DNA of 64,000 nt from Hyphomicrobiales bacterium (GTDB lineage: Bacteria > Pseudomonadota > Alphaproteobacteria > Rhizobiales > Rhizobiaceae). Under the pieces are notes generated by a model, which had not been told where the DNA came from, made no database searches, and was given only the letters and a program-made list of their open reading frames with translations. The stretch covers positions 1 through 64,000 of the forward strand of contig UCHV01000047.1 of NCBI GenBank assembly GCA_900472395.1. Reading direction: 5' to 3'. Made by a program: the position numbers and the translations under genes. Shown one piece after another: positions 1 through 7,431 of the stretch (positions within the stretch are counted from its first letter, which is position 1; each line of letters begins with the position of its first letter).

Positions 1-114
1 GGGTTCGCGGAAACTGGTTCCCCTCTGGCGACACGGGGGAGGTCTTGCGAGCGTCAAACCTCGCAATGCCTCTGAGGCCCGAAAGAAGCGCGCCGGGCGT
101 GCCTGTGCGGCACA
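1..114 (+). ncRNA. Candidate phage-type structured RNA (C4 antisense RNA-like), cut by window edge
   Basis: The first 114 bases contain several nested complementary segments. TTGCGA at 45-50 pairs with TCGCAA at 61-66, GAGGT at 39-43 is complementary to ACCTC at 58-62, CCCC at 20-23 to GGGG at 35-38, and GCCT at 68-71 to AGGC at 75-78. The wording of the stretch resembles, from memory, the region of C4-type antisense RNAs of P4/P1-like phages and satellites. A short frame ending at the TGA at 112-114 also runs through it, so part of a small coding gene cannot be excluded. The left end is outside the window. Strand and family are inferences. Confidence 0.33.
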
Positions 115-378
115 CATGATCACCAGTCGGTTGGCAACAACCGGGATGGCGATTGCAGAGGAACCGAAGTCGCGGGCAAAAACCGCCGAAACGGGACACG
201 GCGCGTGTCATATTAAAAATTTCAGTCAGAGGCACAAACCGTGTCCCGACCGAAAAAATGAAAACGCATTGGCACCAAGGGAGGAGTCTGTCCGCAAGAC
301 GGCTCCTCCTGCGGACCGCCCAGAACATCAGCCATCATCCAACAGCAGAAACAACGTTCAGCCAAAGGAGAATGCCCG
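115..378. other. Intergenic region, no gene recognised
   Basis: Two open frames cross this stretch, but their translations are rich in Arg, Pro and His and look non-coding. The only clear element is a ribosome binding site AAGGAG around 364-369, nine bases before the ATG at 379. The AT-rich patch at about 210-225 could be part of a promoter for that gene, but no convincing -35/-10 pair is seen. Confidence 0.5.
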
Positions 379-903
379 ATGAGCCGTTATTCCCCGGAGG
401 ACCGCCTCACCATCGCCCGCCGTGTCGCCGAAATGCTGGCGCTGCCGCACACGGCCTGCCGCCGTCGCCGATGCCGGCGCAATGGCAAATGCTGGTATCA
501 TTTCCCAGCCAGCAAACAGCCCTGCTGCCTCAACAACCTCAACGCCGACCAGCGCGCGATCTTCGAGGAACTCTGCGCCGATACCGAACACGTCGCCAGT
601 CGTTGGGGCACCCTCATGCTGCCGCATTGGACCTCTTCCGTCAGCAAAGAGGTACGCGAACTGGCGATCGACATCGTCTACCGTCTGGTGGGAAAGGCGA
701 GTCGTGGCCGGTTTACCGAATGGCGGCGAAAACGCGCCCTGGAAATGGCACCACGGCCGGCCAAACCCGCTCTGCCGCCAGCGCCGGTCGCCCGACCAAC
801 GCCGGTCGCCCGACCGGTGCCGGACTGGCCGGAGGTGCCGGATTGGCCGGAGATGGAGTTCGAGACCGCCGAAACCACGATCCCGTTGATCAGGGTGCTG
901 TGA
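379..903 (+). CDS. Hypothetical protein with Cys/Arg-rich N-terminus and Pro-rich hexapeptide repeats
   Basis: This 174-residue protein is not recognised. Its ATG follows a strong AAGGAG ribosome binding site, which supports translation. Residues 25-50 are rich in Cys and Arg (CRRRRCRR, then CCLNN), which could indicate metal binding or just a basic patch. The middle section looks helical. Residues 136-159 are four hexapeptides (PVARPT, PVARPV, PDWPEV, PDWPEM) encoded by four 18-bp DNA repeats. There is no signal peptide or membrane segment. It stands alone, followed by a tandem DNA repeat and the convergent fpr gene. The setting looks accessory and no function is assigned. Confidence 0.6.
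   Translation: MSRYSPEDRLTIARRVAEMLALPHTACRRRRCRRNGKCWYHFPASKQPCCLNNLNADQRAIFEELCADTEHVASRWGTLMLPHWTSSVSKEVRELAIDIVYRLVGKASRGRFTEWRRKRALEMAPRPAKPALPPAPVARPTPVARPVPDWPEVPDWPEMEFETAETTIPLIRVL
784..855 (+). repeat. Four in-frame 18-bp tandem repeats
   Basis: Four 18-base units start at 784, 802, 820 and 838. Units 1 and 2 begin CCGGTCGCCCGACC; units 3 and 4 begin CCGGA(C/T)TGGCCGGAG. Because 18 is a multiple of three they give hexapeptide repeats in the 174-residue protein without shifting the frame, and copy number may vary between strains. Confidence 0.85.
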
Positions 904-986
904 AGGTGGGCAAAAGCCTCGAGGCCAGAAGCATCGCCCGGCCCTTCGCTATGGCTCAGGGCGTTCGCCGCCGGGCTGCGGCCGTT

Positions 987-1156
987 GTGCCCTGCCCGGC
1001 CACTCGCTTTCGCTCGCGGCGTTCGTCGCTGCAATCGATTCACTGGATCGATTGCTCGGGCTTACGCCCGTCGTGCCCTGCCCGGCCACTCGCTTTCGCT
1101 CGCGGCGTTCGTCGCTGCAATCGATTCACTGGATCGATTGCTCGGGCTTACGCCCG
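987..1156. repeat. 84-bp sequence duplicated in tandem (86-bp period)
   Basis: Bases 987-1070 recur at 1073-1156, to my reading without a mismatch. The unit begins GTGCCCTGCCCGGCCACTCG and ends CTTACGCCCG. Inside it AATCGAT and ATCGATT form an imperfect inverted repeat around CACTGG. The copies lie between the 174-residue gene and the 3' end of fpr and are not coding. A diverged related stretch (GGGCGTTCGCCGCCGGGCTG) precedes copy one at about 959-978. Short repeats of this sort are common between rhizobial genes, but I cannot name the family. Confidence 0.85.
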
Positions 1157-1164
1157 ACCGCTCC

Positions 1165-1977
1165 TCACCCCACAAACGCCCGCTCGATAACGAACTCGCT
1201 CGGCTTGTTGTTGGCGCCTTCCGTCAGGCCGGCGCGTTCCAGCCGTTCCTTGGTGTCCTTCAGCATCGCCGCCGAGCCGCAGATCATGCCGCGGTCGATA
1301 GCCGGGTCGAGTGCCGGCACACCGAGATCGGCAAACAGCTTGCCGTTGTCGATGAGGTCGGTGATGCGGCCCTGGAAAGGATAATCTTCGCGCGTGACGG
1401 TGGAATAAAGCTTCAGCTTATCGCCAACGATTTCGGACAGGAATTCGTGGTTCTTGATCTCTTCGACAAGATCGAAACCGTATTTCAGTTCCGCCACTTC
1501 GCGGCAGGTATGAGTGAGGATGACTTCCTCGAACTTTTCATAGGTTTCCGGGTCGCGGATCAGGCTGGCGAACGGCGCAATGCCGGTGCCGGTCGAAAAC
1601 ATGTAAAGCCGCTTGCCGGGGGTCAGCGCATCCAGCACCAGCGTACCGGTCGGCTTCTTGCGCATCAGCACCGTATCGCCGGGCTTGATCTTCTGCAGAT
1701 GCGAGGTCAGCGGACCATCCGGCACCTTGATGGAAAAGAATTCCAGTTCCTCATCCCACGAAGGGCTGGCGATCGAATAGGCGCGGTAGATCGGCTTTTC
1801 GCCCACCATCAGGCCGATCATCGCGAACTCGCCCGAACGGAAACGGTAACCGGCCGGACGCGTCATGCGGAAACGGAAAAGGTGGTCGGTATAATGCTCG
1901 ACCGACAGCACGGTCTCGGCAAACACGCCGTCCGGGATCTTTGGCGCGAATTCTTCGGGCTTGGTGGGAGCGTTCAT
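1165..1977 (-). CDS. fpr: Ferredoxin--NADP(+) reductase
   Basis: This FAD flavoprotein moves electrons between NADPH and ferredoxin or flavodoxin in the cytoplasm. From the ATG at 1977 it has 270 residues, the usual length for the alphaproteobacterial type; an in-frame start 20 codons upstream adds an atypical leader. The FAD-binding motif RAYSIAS lies at 65-71, the pyridine-nucleotide motif GTGIAPF at 130-136 and a second nucleotide contact CGSAA near 235. The C-terminus ends in AFVG, as in subclass I bacterial Fprs, rather than in an aromatic residue. It lies just downstream of the sulfite reductase genes, so it may supply their electrons (inference). The gene may have its own promoter, because 131 bases separate it from the DUF934 gene. 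Confidence 0.93.
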   Translation of the reverse strand: MNAPTKPEEFAPKIPDGVFAETVLSVEHYTDHLFRFRMTRPAGYRFRSGEFAMIGLMVGEKPIYRAYSIASPSWDEELEFFSIKVPDGPLTSHLQKIKPGDTVLMRKKPTGTLVLDALTPGKRLYMFSTGTGIAPFASLIRDPETYEKFEEVILTHTCREVAELKYGFDLVEEIKNHEFLSEIVGDKLKLYSTVTREDYPFQGRITDLIDNGKLFADLGVPALDPAIDRGMICGSAAMLKDTKERLERAGLTEGANNKPSEFVIERAFVG

Positions 1978-2108
1978 ACCGGTCTCGTCTCGTTCGTCAT
2001 CGTTTCGCGGCACCAAAGCGCCGCCCTCCTGCCCCACCTAACAAGCGAGACACATTCATGGTTCTCGGAATTATACCAAAACGATCAGGTTTCAAAGCCG
2101 TCAGCTTG

Positions 2109-2636
2109 TCACGCCTGCTCCGCAGTGAGCGCACGACGCCGCCAGCTATACCCCTGCCCGGCTTCCGCCGCCTTCACCGCCGGCTGGTAGTGCTCGTTGA
2201 TCCCCGGCAGACGCCCTTCCGAAAGCCGTTTGATCGCCGTGGTATTGGTCACCGAAACCGTATCGATCCCCACCCGCAACATCAGCGGCACCTGGTCGAT
2301 CAACACGTCGCCGACGGCGCGCAGCTCGTTGCGATAGGCCAGCCGATCACGCAACAGCGAAGCCTGCGAAAACGCCCGCCCATCGCTGAACGCCGGAAAC
2401 GTCACCGCCACGATCTCCAGCCGATAGAGATAAGGCTCCAGCTTCGCCACGTCATCGGCCGGGTAAAGCACAACCCCAAGCCCGACATCGTTGCTCTCCT
2501 CGGCCTTTTCGATCAGCGCCGCCAGCGGCAGCAGCGCCTTTTGGTCCTCGCCGGCCTTCACCTCGTCCGTCTCGATCACCCAGGGGTCACCTTCGACAAA
2601 GCCGCTCTCGCGCCAGATTTTTGTGGTCGTCGCCAT
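2109..2636 (-). CDS. DUF934 family protein of the sulfite reductase operon
   Basis: This 175-residue soluble protein belongs to the DUF934 family, recognised from its overall sequence and its fixed place directly after a nitrite/sulfite reductase gene. The family is often annotated as an oxidoreductase-associated protein, but no reaction has been assigned as far as I know. The segment FPAFSDGRAFSQASLLRDRL (about residues 80-99) is its most conserved-looking stretch. It begins three bases after the cysI stop, so the two are translated from one message. It has no membrane segment or cysteine motif. A partner or maturation role for the reductase is an inference from position. Confidence 0.85.
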   Translation of the reverse strand: MATTTKIWRESGFVEGDPWVIETDEVKAGEDQKALLPLAALIEKAEESNDVGLGVVLYPADDVAKLEPYLYRLEIVAVTFPAFSDGRAFSQASLLRDRLAYRNELRAVGDVLIDQVPLMLRVGIDTVSVTNTTAIKRLSEGRLPGINEHYQPAVKAAEAGQGYSWRRRALTAEQA

Positions 2637-2639
2637 GGA

Positions 2640-4313
2640 TCAAGCCGCCTCCGCCTTGGCATCACCGTAGAGCGCATCCTTGAAAGGCTGCGGCCCGACG
2701 CGGCGATAGGCATCGAGAAAAATCTCGTCCTTGGAAAGCCGCAGACCCAGATAGGTATCGACAATCGTCTCGATCGCATCCGTCACCCTGGACGGCTCGA
2801 AACCGCGCCCAATGATTTCGCCGATCGACGTATGTTCGTCACCCGAACCACCCAGCGTGATCTGATAAAGCTCGGCGCCCTTCTTTTCCACGCCCAGCAA
2901 GCCGATATGGCCGACATGGTGGTGACCGCAGGCATTGATGCAGCCCGAAATCTTGATCTTCAGTTCACCGATTTCCGCCTGCCGCTCCGGCGCGCCAAAA
3001 CGGGTGGAAATCTCCTGCGCCACCGGAATGGAACGGGCATTCGCCAGCGCGCAATAATCCAGCCCGGGACAGGCGATGATATCGGTGATCAGCCCGGCAT
3101 TGGCGGTTTCCAGCCCCTGCGCCACCAGCGCGCGGTAAAGCGGCTCCAGATCGGCCAGCGCCACATGCGGGAGGATCACGTTCTGTTCGTGGCTGATGCG
3201 GATCTCGTCATTGGCGAATTCTTCCGCCAGATCGGCAATCGCATCCATCTGCACGTCGGACGCATCGCCCGGAATGCCGCCGATGGGTTTGAGCGAAATC
3301 GTCACCATCCCGTAATCGGGATGTTTGTGGGGACAGACGTTCTGATCGACCCAGCGAGCAAAACCCTCGTCCGATTTTTTCCAGGCGGCCAGCTGTGCCC
3401 AGCCTTCGGCCCGCGCGGGCAAAGCGGGCGGTGCGAAGTAAGCGCTGATCGCCTCGATATCGGCAACCGGCAAAGTCAGTTCCGTACCAGCCAGATGGGA
3501 AAACTCTTCCTCCACCTGCCGCGTCAGTTCCTCGACACCGGTTTCATGCACGAGGATCTTGATACGTGCCTTGTATTTGTTGTCGCGCCGGCCATGCAGA
3601 TTGTATACGCGCATGATCGCGGTGATGTAGGTCAAGAGATCGGCTTCCGGCAGAAAATCCTTGATCTTCTTGGCAATCAGCGGCGTACGCCCCTGCCCGC
3701 CACCGACATAAACGGCAAAACCGATTTCGCCAGCCGCGTTCTTTTTCAGATGCAGGCCTATGTCATGCACCTGGATGGCAGCGCGGTCGCGCTCGGCACC
3801 GGTCACGGCAATCTTGAATTTGCGCGGCAGGAACGAAAATTCCGGGTGAACCGACGACCACTGGCGCAGGATTTCCGCGTAAGGGCGCGGATCCGCCACT
3901 TCATCGGCAGCGGCACCGGCAAAATGGTCGGCGGTAACGTTGCGAATGCAGTTGCCCGAGGTCTGCAGCGCGTGCATTTCCACACTCGCCAGTTCGTCGA
4001 GGATATCCGGCGTATCCGACAGTTTCGGCCAGTTGTACTGGATGTTCTGGCGTGTGGTGAAATGCCCGTAACCACGGTCATATTTGCGGGCGATATGGGC
4101 CAGCATGCGCATCTGCCTGCCGTTCAGCGTGCCATAAGGAATGGCGACGCGCAGCATATAGGCATGCAGCTGCAGATAAACGCCGTTCATCAGCCGCAAC
4201 GGCTTGAAGGCATCCTCGGCAAGTTCGCCGGAAAGGCGGCGGTTTACCTGATCGCGAAACTGCGCCACGCGGTCGGCAACAAAAGCATGGTCGAATTCAT
4301 CGTAACGATACAT
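2640..4313 (-). CDS. cysI: Nitrite/sulfite reductase, siroheme and [4Fe-4S] haemoprotein
   Basis: This 557-residue enzyme carries out the six-electron reduction of sulfite to sulfide for cysteine synthesis, and has the length and two-fold repeated architecture of siroheme-dependent sulfite/nitrite reductases. TTRQNIQYNW (86-95) and TSGNCIRNV (118-126) are substrate and siroheme contacts. The [4Fe-4S] cluster and siroheme are held by C415, C421 (CPGLDYC), C458 and C462 (CINAC). Nitrite reduction is a possible alternative, but siroheme synthase, DUF2849 and DUF934 neighbours and the absence of nitrate genes favour sulfite. No flavoprotein subunit CysJ is present here, so the electron donor is probably ferredoxin/Fpr (inference). 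Confidence 0.93.
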   Translation of the reverse strand: MYRYDEFDHAFVADRVAQFRDQVNRRLSGELAEDAFKPLRLMNGVYLQLHAYMLRVAIPYGTLNGRQMRMLAHIARKYDRGYGHFTTRQNIQYNWPKLSDTPDILDELASVEMHALQTSGNCIRNVTADHFAGAAADEVADPRPYAEILRQWSSVHPEFSFLPRKFKIAVTGAERDRAAIQVHDIGLHLKKNAAGEIGFAVYVGGGQGRTPLIAKKIKDFLPEADLLTYITAIMRVYNLHGRRDNKYKARIKILVHETGVEELTRQVEEEFSHLAGTELTLPVADIEAISAYFAPPALPARAEGWAQLAAWKKSDEGFARWVDQNVCPHKHPDYGMVTISLKPIGGIPGDASDVQMDAIADLAEEFANDEIRISHEQNVILPHVALADLEPLYRALVAQGLETANAGLITDIIACPGLDYCALANARSIPVAQEISTRFGAPERQAEIGELKIKISGCINACGHHHVGHIGLLGVEKKGAELYQITLGGSGDEHTSIGEIIGRGFEPSRVTDAIETIVDTYLGLRLSKDEIFLDAYRRVGPQPFKDALYGDAKAEAA

Positions 4314-4331
4314 GATGGTCTCGGACTTAAC

Positions 4332-4646
4332 TCAGACTGCGATGAAGGCCGGATCGGCGGTGCCGTAGCCGGTAGCGTAATACATGGTTGGCCCCTGGGC
4401 GCGGATGCGTTCACGCAACCGTACCGGCCAGAGCTGGCCGTTGATTTCCTGCACATCGACCACGGCGACATCGACCACACGATTATCGGCAAAGTCACGT
4501 TTGCCGATGGCTTCCAGCGAAGCGACGGCTTCGGCATGGCGCGCCACAAGCGCCTCCTGCAGGCGTTCGTTCCACTGGCCGGTCGCATCCAGCCAGACGG
4601 CAATGCCGTCGGAAAGGCGGTTGGCAGTCAAAACCTTGTCAGTCAT
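4332..4646 (-). CDS. DUF2849 domain protein
   Basis: This small soluble protein of 104 residues belongs to DUF2849, a family that sits between siroheme synthase and sulfite reductase genes in many alphaproteobacteria. Its start overlaps the cysG stop as ATGA, and cysI follows 18 bases later, so all are co-transcribed. The sequence begins with a short VLTANRLSDGIAVWLD segment and ends near YYATGYGTADP. No catalytic motif, cysteine pair or membrane segment is visible. The assignment rests on sequence impression and gene order. The molecular role is unknown; helping siroheme delivery or sulfite reductase assembly is only a guess from context. Confidence 0.82.
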   Translation of the reverse strand: MTDKVLTANRLSDGIAVWLDATGQWNERLQEALVARHAEAVASLEAIGKRDFADNRVVDVAVVDVQEINGQLWPVRLRERIRAQGPTMYYATGYGTADPAFIAV

Positions 4647-6085
4647 TGTTTTGATCCCATTCCTTCGCGTGCCGCGGCAATGGCGACAGCCAGCGGCTCG
4701 GACTTTTCCAAATTCGCACCGGCAACTGCATCGCCGATGATCACCATGACAGGGCCGGTCAGTTCGTCGCGCAGTTCCAGGTCCGGCAGATCGGAAAGAC
4801 GGCCATGAAACAGACGACGATCCCGGCGGCTGGCATTTTCGATGGCGGCCACATGCGTGTCCGGCGAAAGGCCGGCAGCGATCAGACGATCAGTCACGGA
4901 AGCCGCAACCGTGCGGCCCATGTAGACTGCAACGGTGGCGCCGGAAACGGCAAGGCTTGCCCAATCCGGCAGCGTATCGCCCGTCAGGTCGTGACCGGTG
5001 GTGAAGATCAACGAGGATGCGACACCGCGCAGCGTCAGCGGCAGATCGAAATCGGCGGCGGCGGCAAACGCGGAGGTGATGCCCGGCACGATTTCGTAGG
5101 AAATGCCCGCCTTGCGCAGCGCGTCCATTTCTTCGGCGGCACGGCCGTAGACCAGCGGATCGCCCGATTTCAGGCGCACCACGCGCTGACCGGCTTTGCC
5201 GAGTTCGACCAGCAGTTCGTTGATTTCGCCCTGCGTCTTCGAATGGGCATTCTTGCGCTTGCCGACGGAAATGCGCTCGGCATCACGACGGCCCATATCG
5301 ACGATCGCCTTCGGCACCAGCGCATCATAAACGATCACGTCGGCTTCCATCAGCACGCGCTGGGCACGCAGCGTCAAAAGGTCTTCGGCGCCAGGACCGG
5401 CACCCACCAGCCATACATGGCCGGAAACGCTGTTATCGGCGGAAAGCAGCGCATTGGCGGTGCGGCGGGCGGTGGCGATATCGCCTGCATCGACGGCATC
5501 AGCCACGCTTGCGGAAAAAAACCGACGCCAGAAGATGCGGCGGGCAACGCCGCGCGGCACCAGCTTGTCGGCGGCATCACGGTAGTCGGCAGCCAGCGAG
5601 GCAAGGCGGCCAAGCGATGGCGACAGCATCTGGTCTATACGGGCGCGGATCATCTGCGCGAGAACCGGTCCTGCACCCTCCGTCCCGATGGCAACGGCCA
5701 CCGGCGCGCGGCTTACCAGCGCCGGGGTGTAGAAATCACAGAATTCCGGCTGATCGACAGCATTGGCGGGAATGCGCCGCTCCCGAGCGGCAATAACGAT
5801 TTCGCGGTCCAGCGCGTCATCGCCAGTCGCGGCAAAAACCAGTGTTGCGCCTTCAAGAAGCTCAGGCGAAAAATCGACATGACGAGTGACAATGCCCTGA
5901 TCGGTCAGGAAGGCCGCATATTCGGCTTCCGGCGCGGCGGCATAGGCAACGATCGTCGCATCCGTATTGGTCAGCAGGCGAGCCTTGGCATAGGCTTCAT
6001 CACCGTTGCCGAACACGACAACGATCTTGCCACTGACGCGGAAGAAGGCGGGAAAAACATTCAGGCGTGTGTTTTCGCTGCTCAT
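4643..6085 (-). CDS. cysG: Siroheme synthase, bifunctional
   Basis: CysG makes siroheme from uroporphyrinogen III in three steps and thus supplies the sulfite reductase next door. Read from the ATG at 6085 it has 480 residues. The N-terminal precorrin-2 dehydrogenase/ferrochelatase half has a nucleotide-binding segment VVVFGNGDEAY (22-32) and an AGPVLA motif (138-143), where enterobacterial enzymes have TSPVLA. The C-terminal methyltransferase half has VGAGPG (227-232) and SGDPLVYGR (307-315). An in-frame ATG at 6175, with an AGGA ribosome binding site four bases upstream, would add 30 residues; the start is therefore uncertain. It is the first gene of the sulfite reduction operon. Confidence 0.9.
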   Translation of the reverse strand: MSSENTRLNVFPAFFRVSGKIVVVFGNGDEAYAKARLLTNTDATIVAYAAAPEAEYAAFLTDQGIVTRHVDFSPELLEGATLVFAATGDDALDREIVIAARERRIPANAVDQPEFCDFYTPALVSRAPVAVAIGTEGAGPVLAQMIRARIDQMLSPSLGRLASLAADYRDAADKLVPRGVARRIFWRRFFSASVADAVDAGDIATARRTANALLSADNSVSGHVWLVGAGPGAEDLLTLRAQRVLMEADVIVYDALVPKAIVDMGRRDAERISVGKRKNAHSKTQGEINELLVELGKAGQRVVRLKSGDPLVYGRAAEEMDALRKAGISYEIVPGITSAFAAAADFDLPLTLRGVASSLIFTTGHDLTGDTLPDWASLAVSGATVAVYMGRTVAASVTDRLIAAGLSPDTHVAAIENASRRDRRLFHGRLSDLPDLELRDELTGPVMVIIGDAVAGANLEKSEPLAVAIAAAREGMGSKQ

Positions 6086-6564
6086 TGTCAACTCATCGAT
6101 TAACAACTGCAATTTATCGCGATCCCGCTTGTCTTTTGAAGCAAAGGACGTGCGAAGAAACCTGAACACCGACATTTTCCTACTCCGCATCCGCTCGACA
6201 TGAGCAAAAGCAACCGCCTCCCATACCGGCATGTGACAGGCACGTGAAGCATCAAGAGGCGCTTTTATCGGCCTTCGGACGGTTCGAGATGTCGCATATG
6301 GCCTTGTTCGGGGTTGGCCGCATGGACCAAAACCGGCCAACTTGCGCAAGACGAAAACTTTTCCACCACATTACATCCCCCCGCGCCAAAACGGCTGCAT
6401 ACTTGCCGACGAGGTGCTTTAAGATACGGAACAACACATGGGGCGAGGCATGGATCATAGACTGGAAGTGACGACATTGCCCGTTCATCGGCGCGTCCGG
6501 CATCCATGAGACCGCCGACCATACCATTCCGCTTTACTGAAGCGACACTGTAAGGAATTCACGC
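6086..6564. other. Divergent promoter region of cysG and mazG, no gene
   Basis: This stretch separates divergent cysG and mazG. Open frames on both strands have Trp-, His- and Cys-rich translations and no coding look. The possible in-frame extension of cysG occupies 6086-6175. AAGGA close to 6552-6556 is the mazG ribosome binding site. No riboswitch or clear promoter pair was recognised. Confidence 0.5.
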
Positions 6565-7398
6565 ATGCAGGCATCGCAGGACATTTCCCGGCTGATCGAG
6601 ATCATGGCCGCACTGCGCAATCCCGAAACGGGCTGCCCGTGGGATATCGTCCAGACCTATGAGACGATCAAGCCCTACACGATCGAGGAAGCCTATGAAG
6701 TGGCCGACGCGATAGAGCGCAAGGATATGGACGATCTTTGCGACGAACTTGGCGACCTTCTGCTGCAGGTGGTTTTTCACGCGCGCATCGCCGAGGAAGC
6801 AGGAGAGTTTGCATTCGGCGATGTCGTTGAAGCCGTCACGAAAAAGATGATCCGCCGTCATCCGCATGTATTTGCCCGTTCAGACGCCGATACGCCCGAA
6901 GCCGTCAAGCTGCAGTGGGATGCGATCAAGAAGCAGGAAAAGCGTGATCGTGCCGAGCGGCGAGCAAATCGCGGGATCACCGAGGACTTCAAGGCCGGAT
7001 ACCTTGGCGGTATCCAGCGCAGTCAGCCCGCCCTGACAGAAGCTCTCAAGCTGCAGGAACACGCGGCGCGTGTCGGTTTCGACTGGTCGGAGGCAGAGCC
7101 GATCCTCGACAAGATAGAAGAGGAAATCGCCGAACTGCGCGAAGCCATGAAGGCCGGGAAACCGCACGCAGTGGCCGACGAACTTGGAGACCTGATCTTT
7201 GCCCTTGTAAACATCGGCCGCCATGTCGGTGCCGATCCGGAAAACGCGTTGCGCGGCACTAATACGAAATTCCGACGCCGATTCAGCCATATCGAAACGT
7301 CTCTTCATGCGGCAGGTGAAACGCTGGAGGCGGCAACGCTGGAACGGATGGAGGACTTGTGGCAATCCGCCAAGGCGATTGAGCGAGAACTAGCGTGA
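6565..7398 (+). CDS. mazG: Nucleoside triphosphate pyrophosphohydrolase
   Basis: MazG hydrolyses (d)NTPs to NMP and pyrophosphate as a house-cleaning and stress-related enzyme. The 277-residue protein has two tandem MazG folds, as in E. coli. In the first, EEAYEVADAI (41-50) and DELGDLLLQV (60-69) give the EExxE and ExxD metal-binding residues; in the second, EEEIAELREA (185-194) and DELGDLIFAL (205-214) repeat the pattern. It starts at an ATG preceded by AAGGA. It is followed by an FAD monooxygenase gene 33 bases downstream on the same strand, possibly a two-gene transcript with no evident shared function. Confidence 0.95.
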   Translation: MQASQDISRLIEIMAALRNPETGCPWDIVQTYETIKPYTIEEAYEVADAIERKDMDDLCDELGDLLLQVVFHARIAEEAGEFAFGDVVEAVTKKMIRRHPHVFARSDADTPEAVKLQWDAIKKQEKRDRAERRANRGITEDFKAGYLGGIQRSQPALTEALKLQEHAARVGFDWSEAEPILDKIEEEIAELREAMKAGKPHAVADELGDLIFALVNIGRHVGADPENALRGTNTKFRRRFSHIETSLHAAGETLEAATLERMEDLWQSAKAIERELA

Positions 7399-7431
7399 CC
7401 AGCGCTGCACCTTTGATGACAGGCCACTCCC

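Noticed and set aside
153..1190. A 345-codon open frame on the plus strand near the left edge
   Set aside because: It overlaps the better supported 174-residue gene and runs through the tandem repeat, with Arg/Pro-rich text typical of shadow frames.
1941..4808. A 955-codon open frame on the plus strand
   Set aside because: It is antisense to fpr, DUF934, cysI and cysG in a GC-rich region; its translation is rich in His, Arg and Gln and matches no fold.
6252..6527. Open frame of 91 codons on the minus strand
   Set aside because: Rich in Trp, His and Cys, without ribosome binding site or known similarity.
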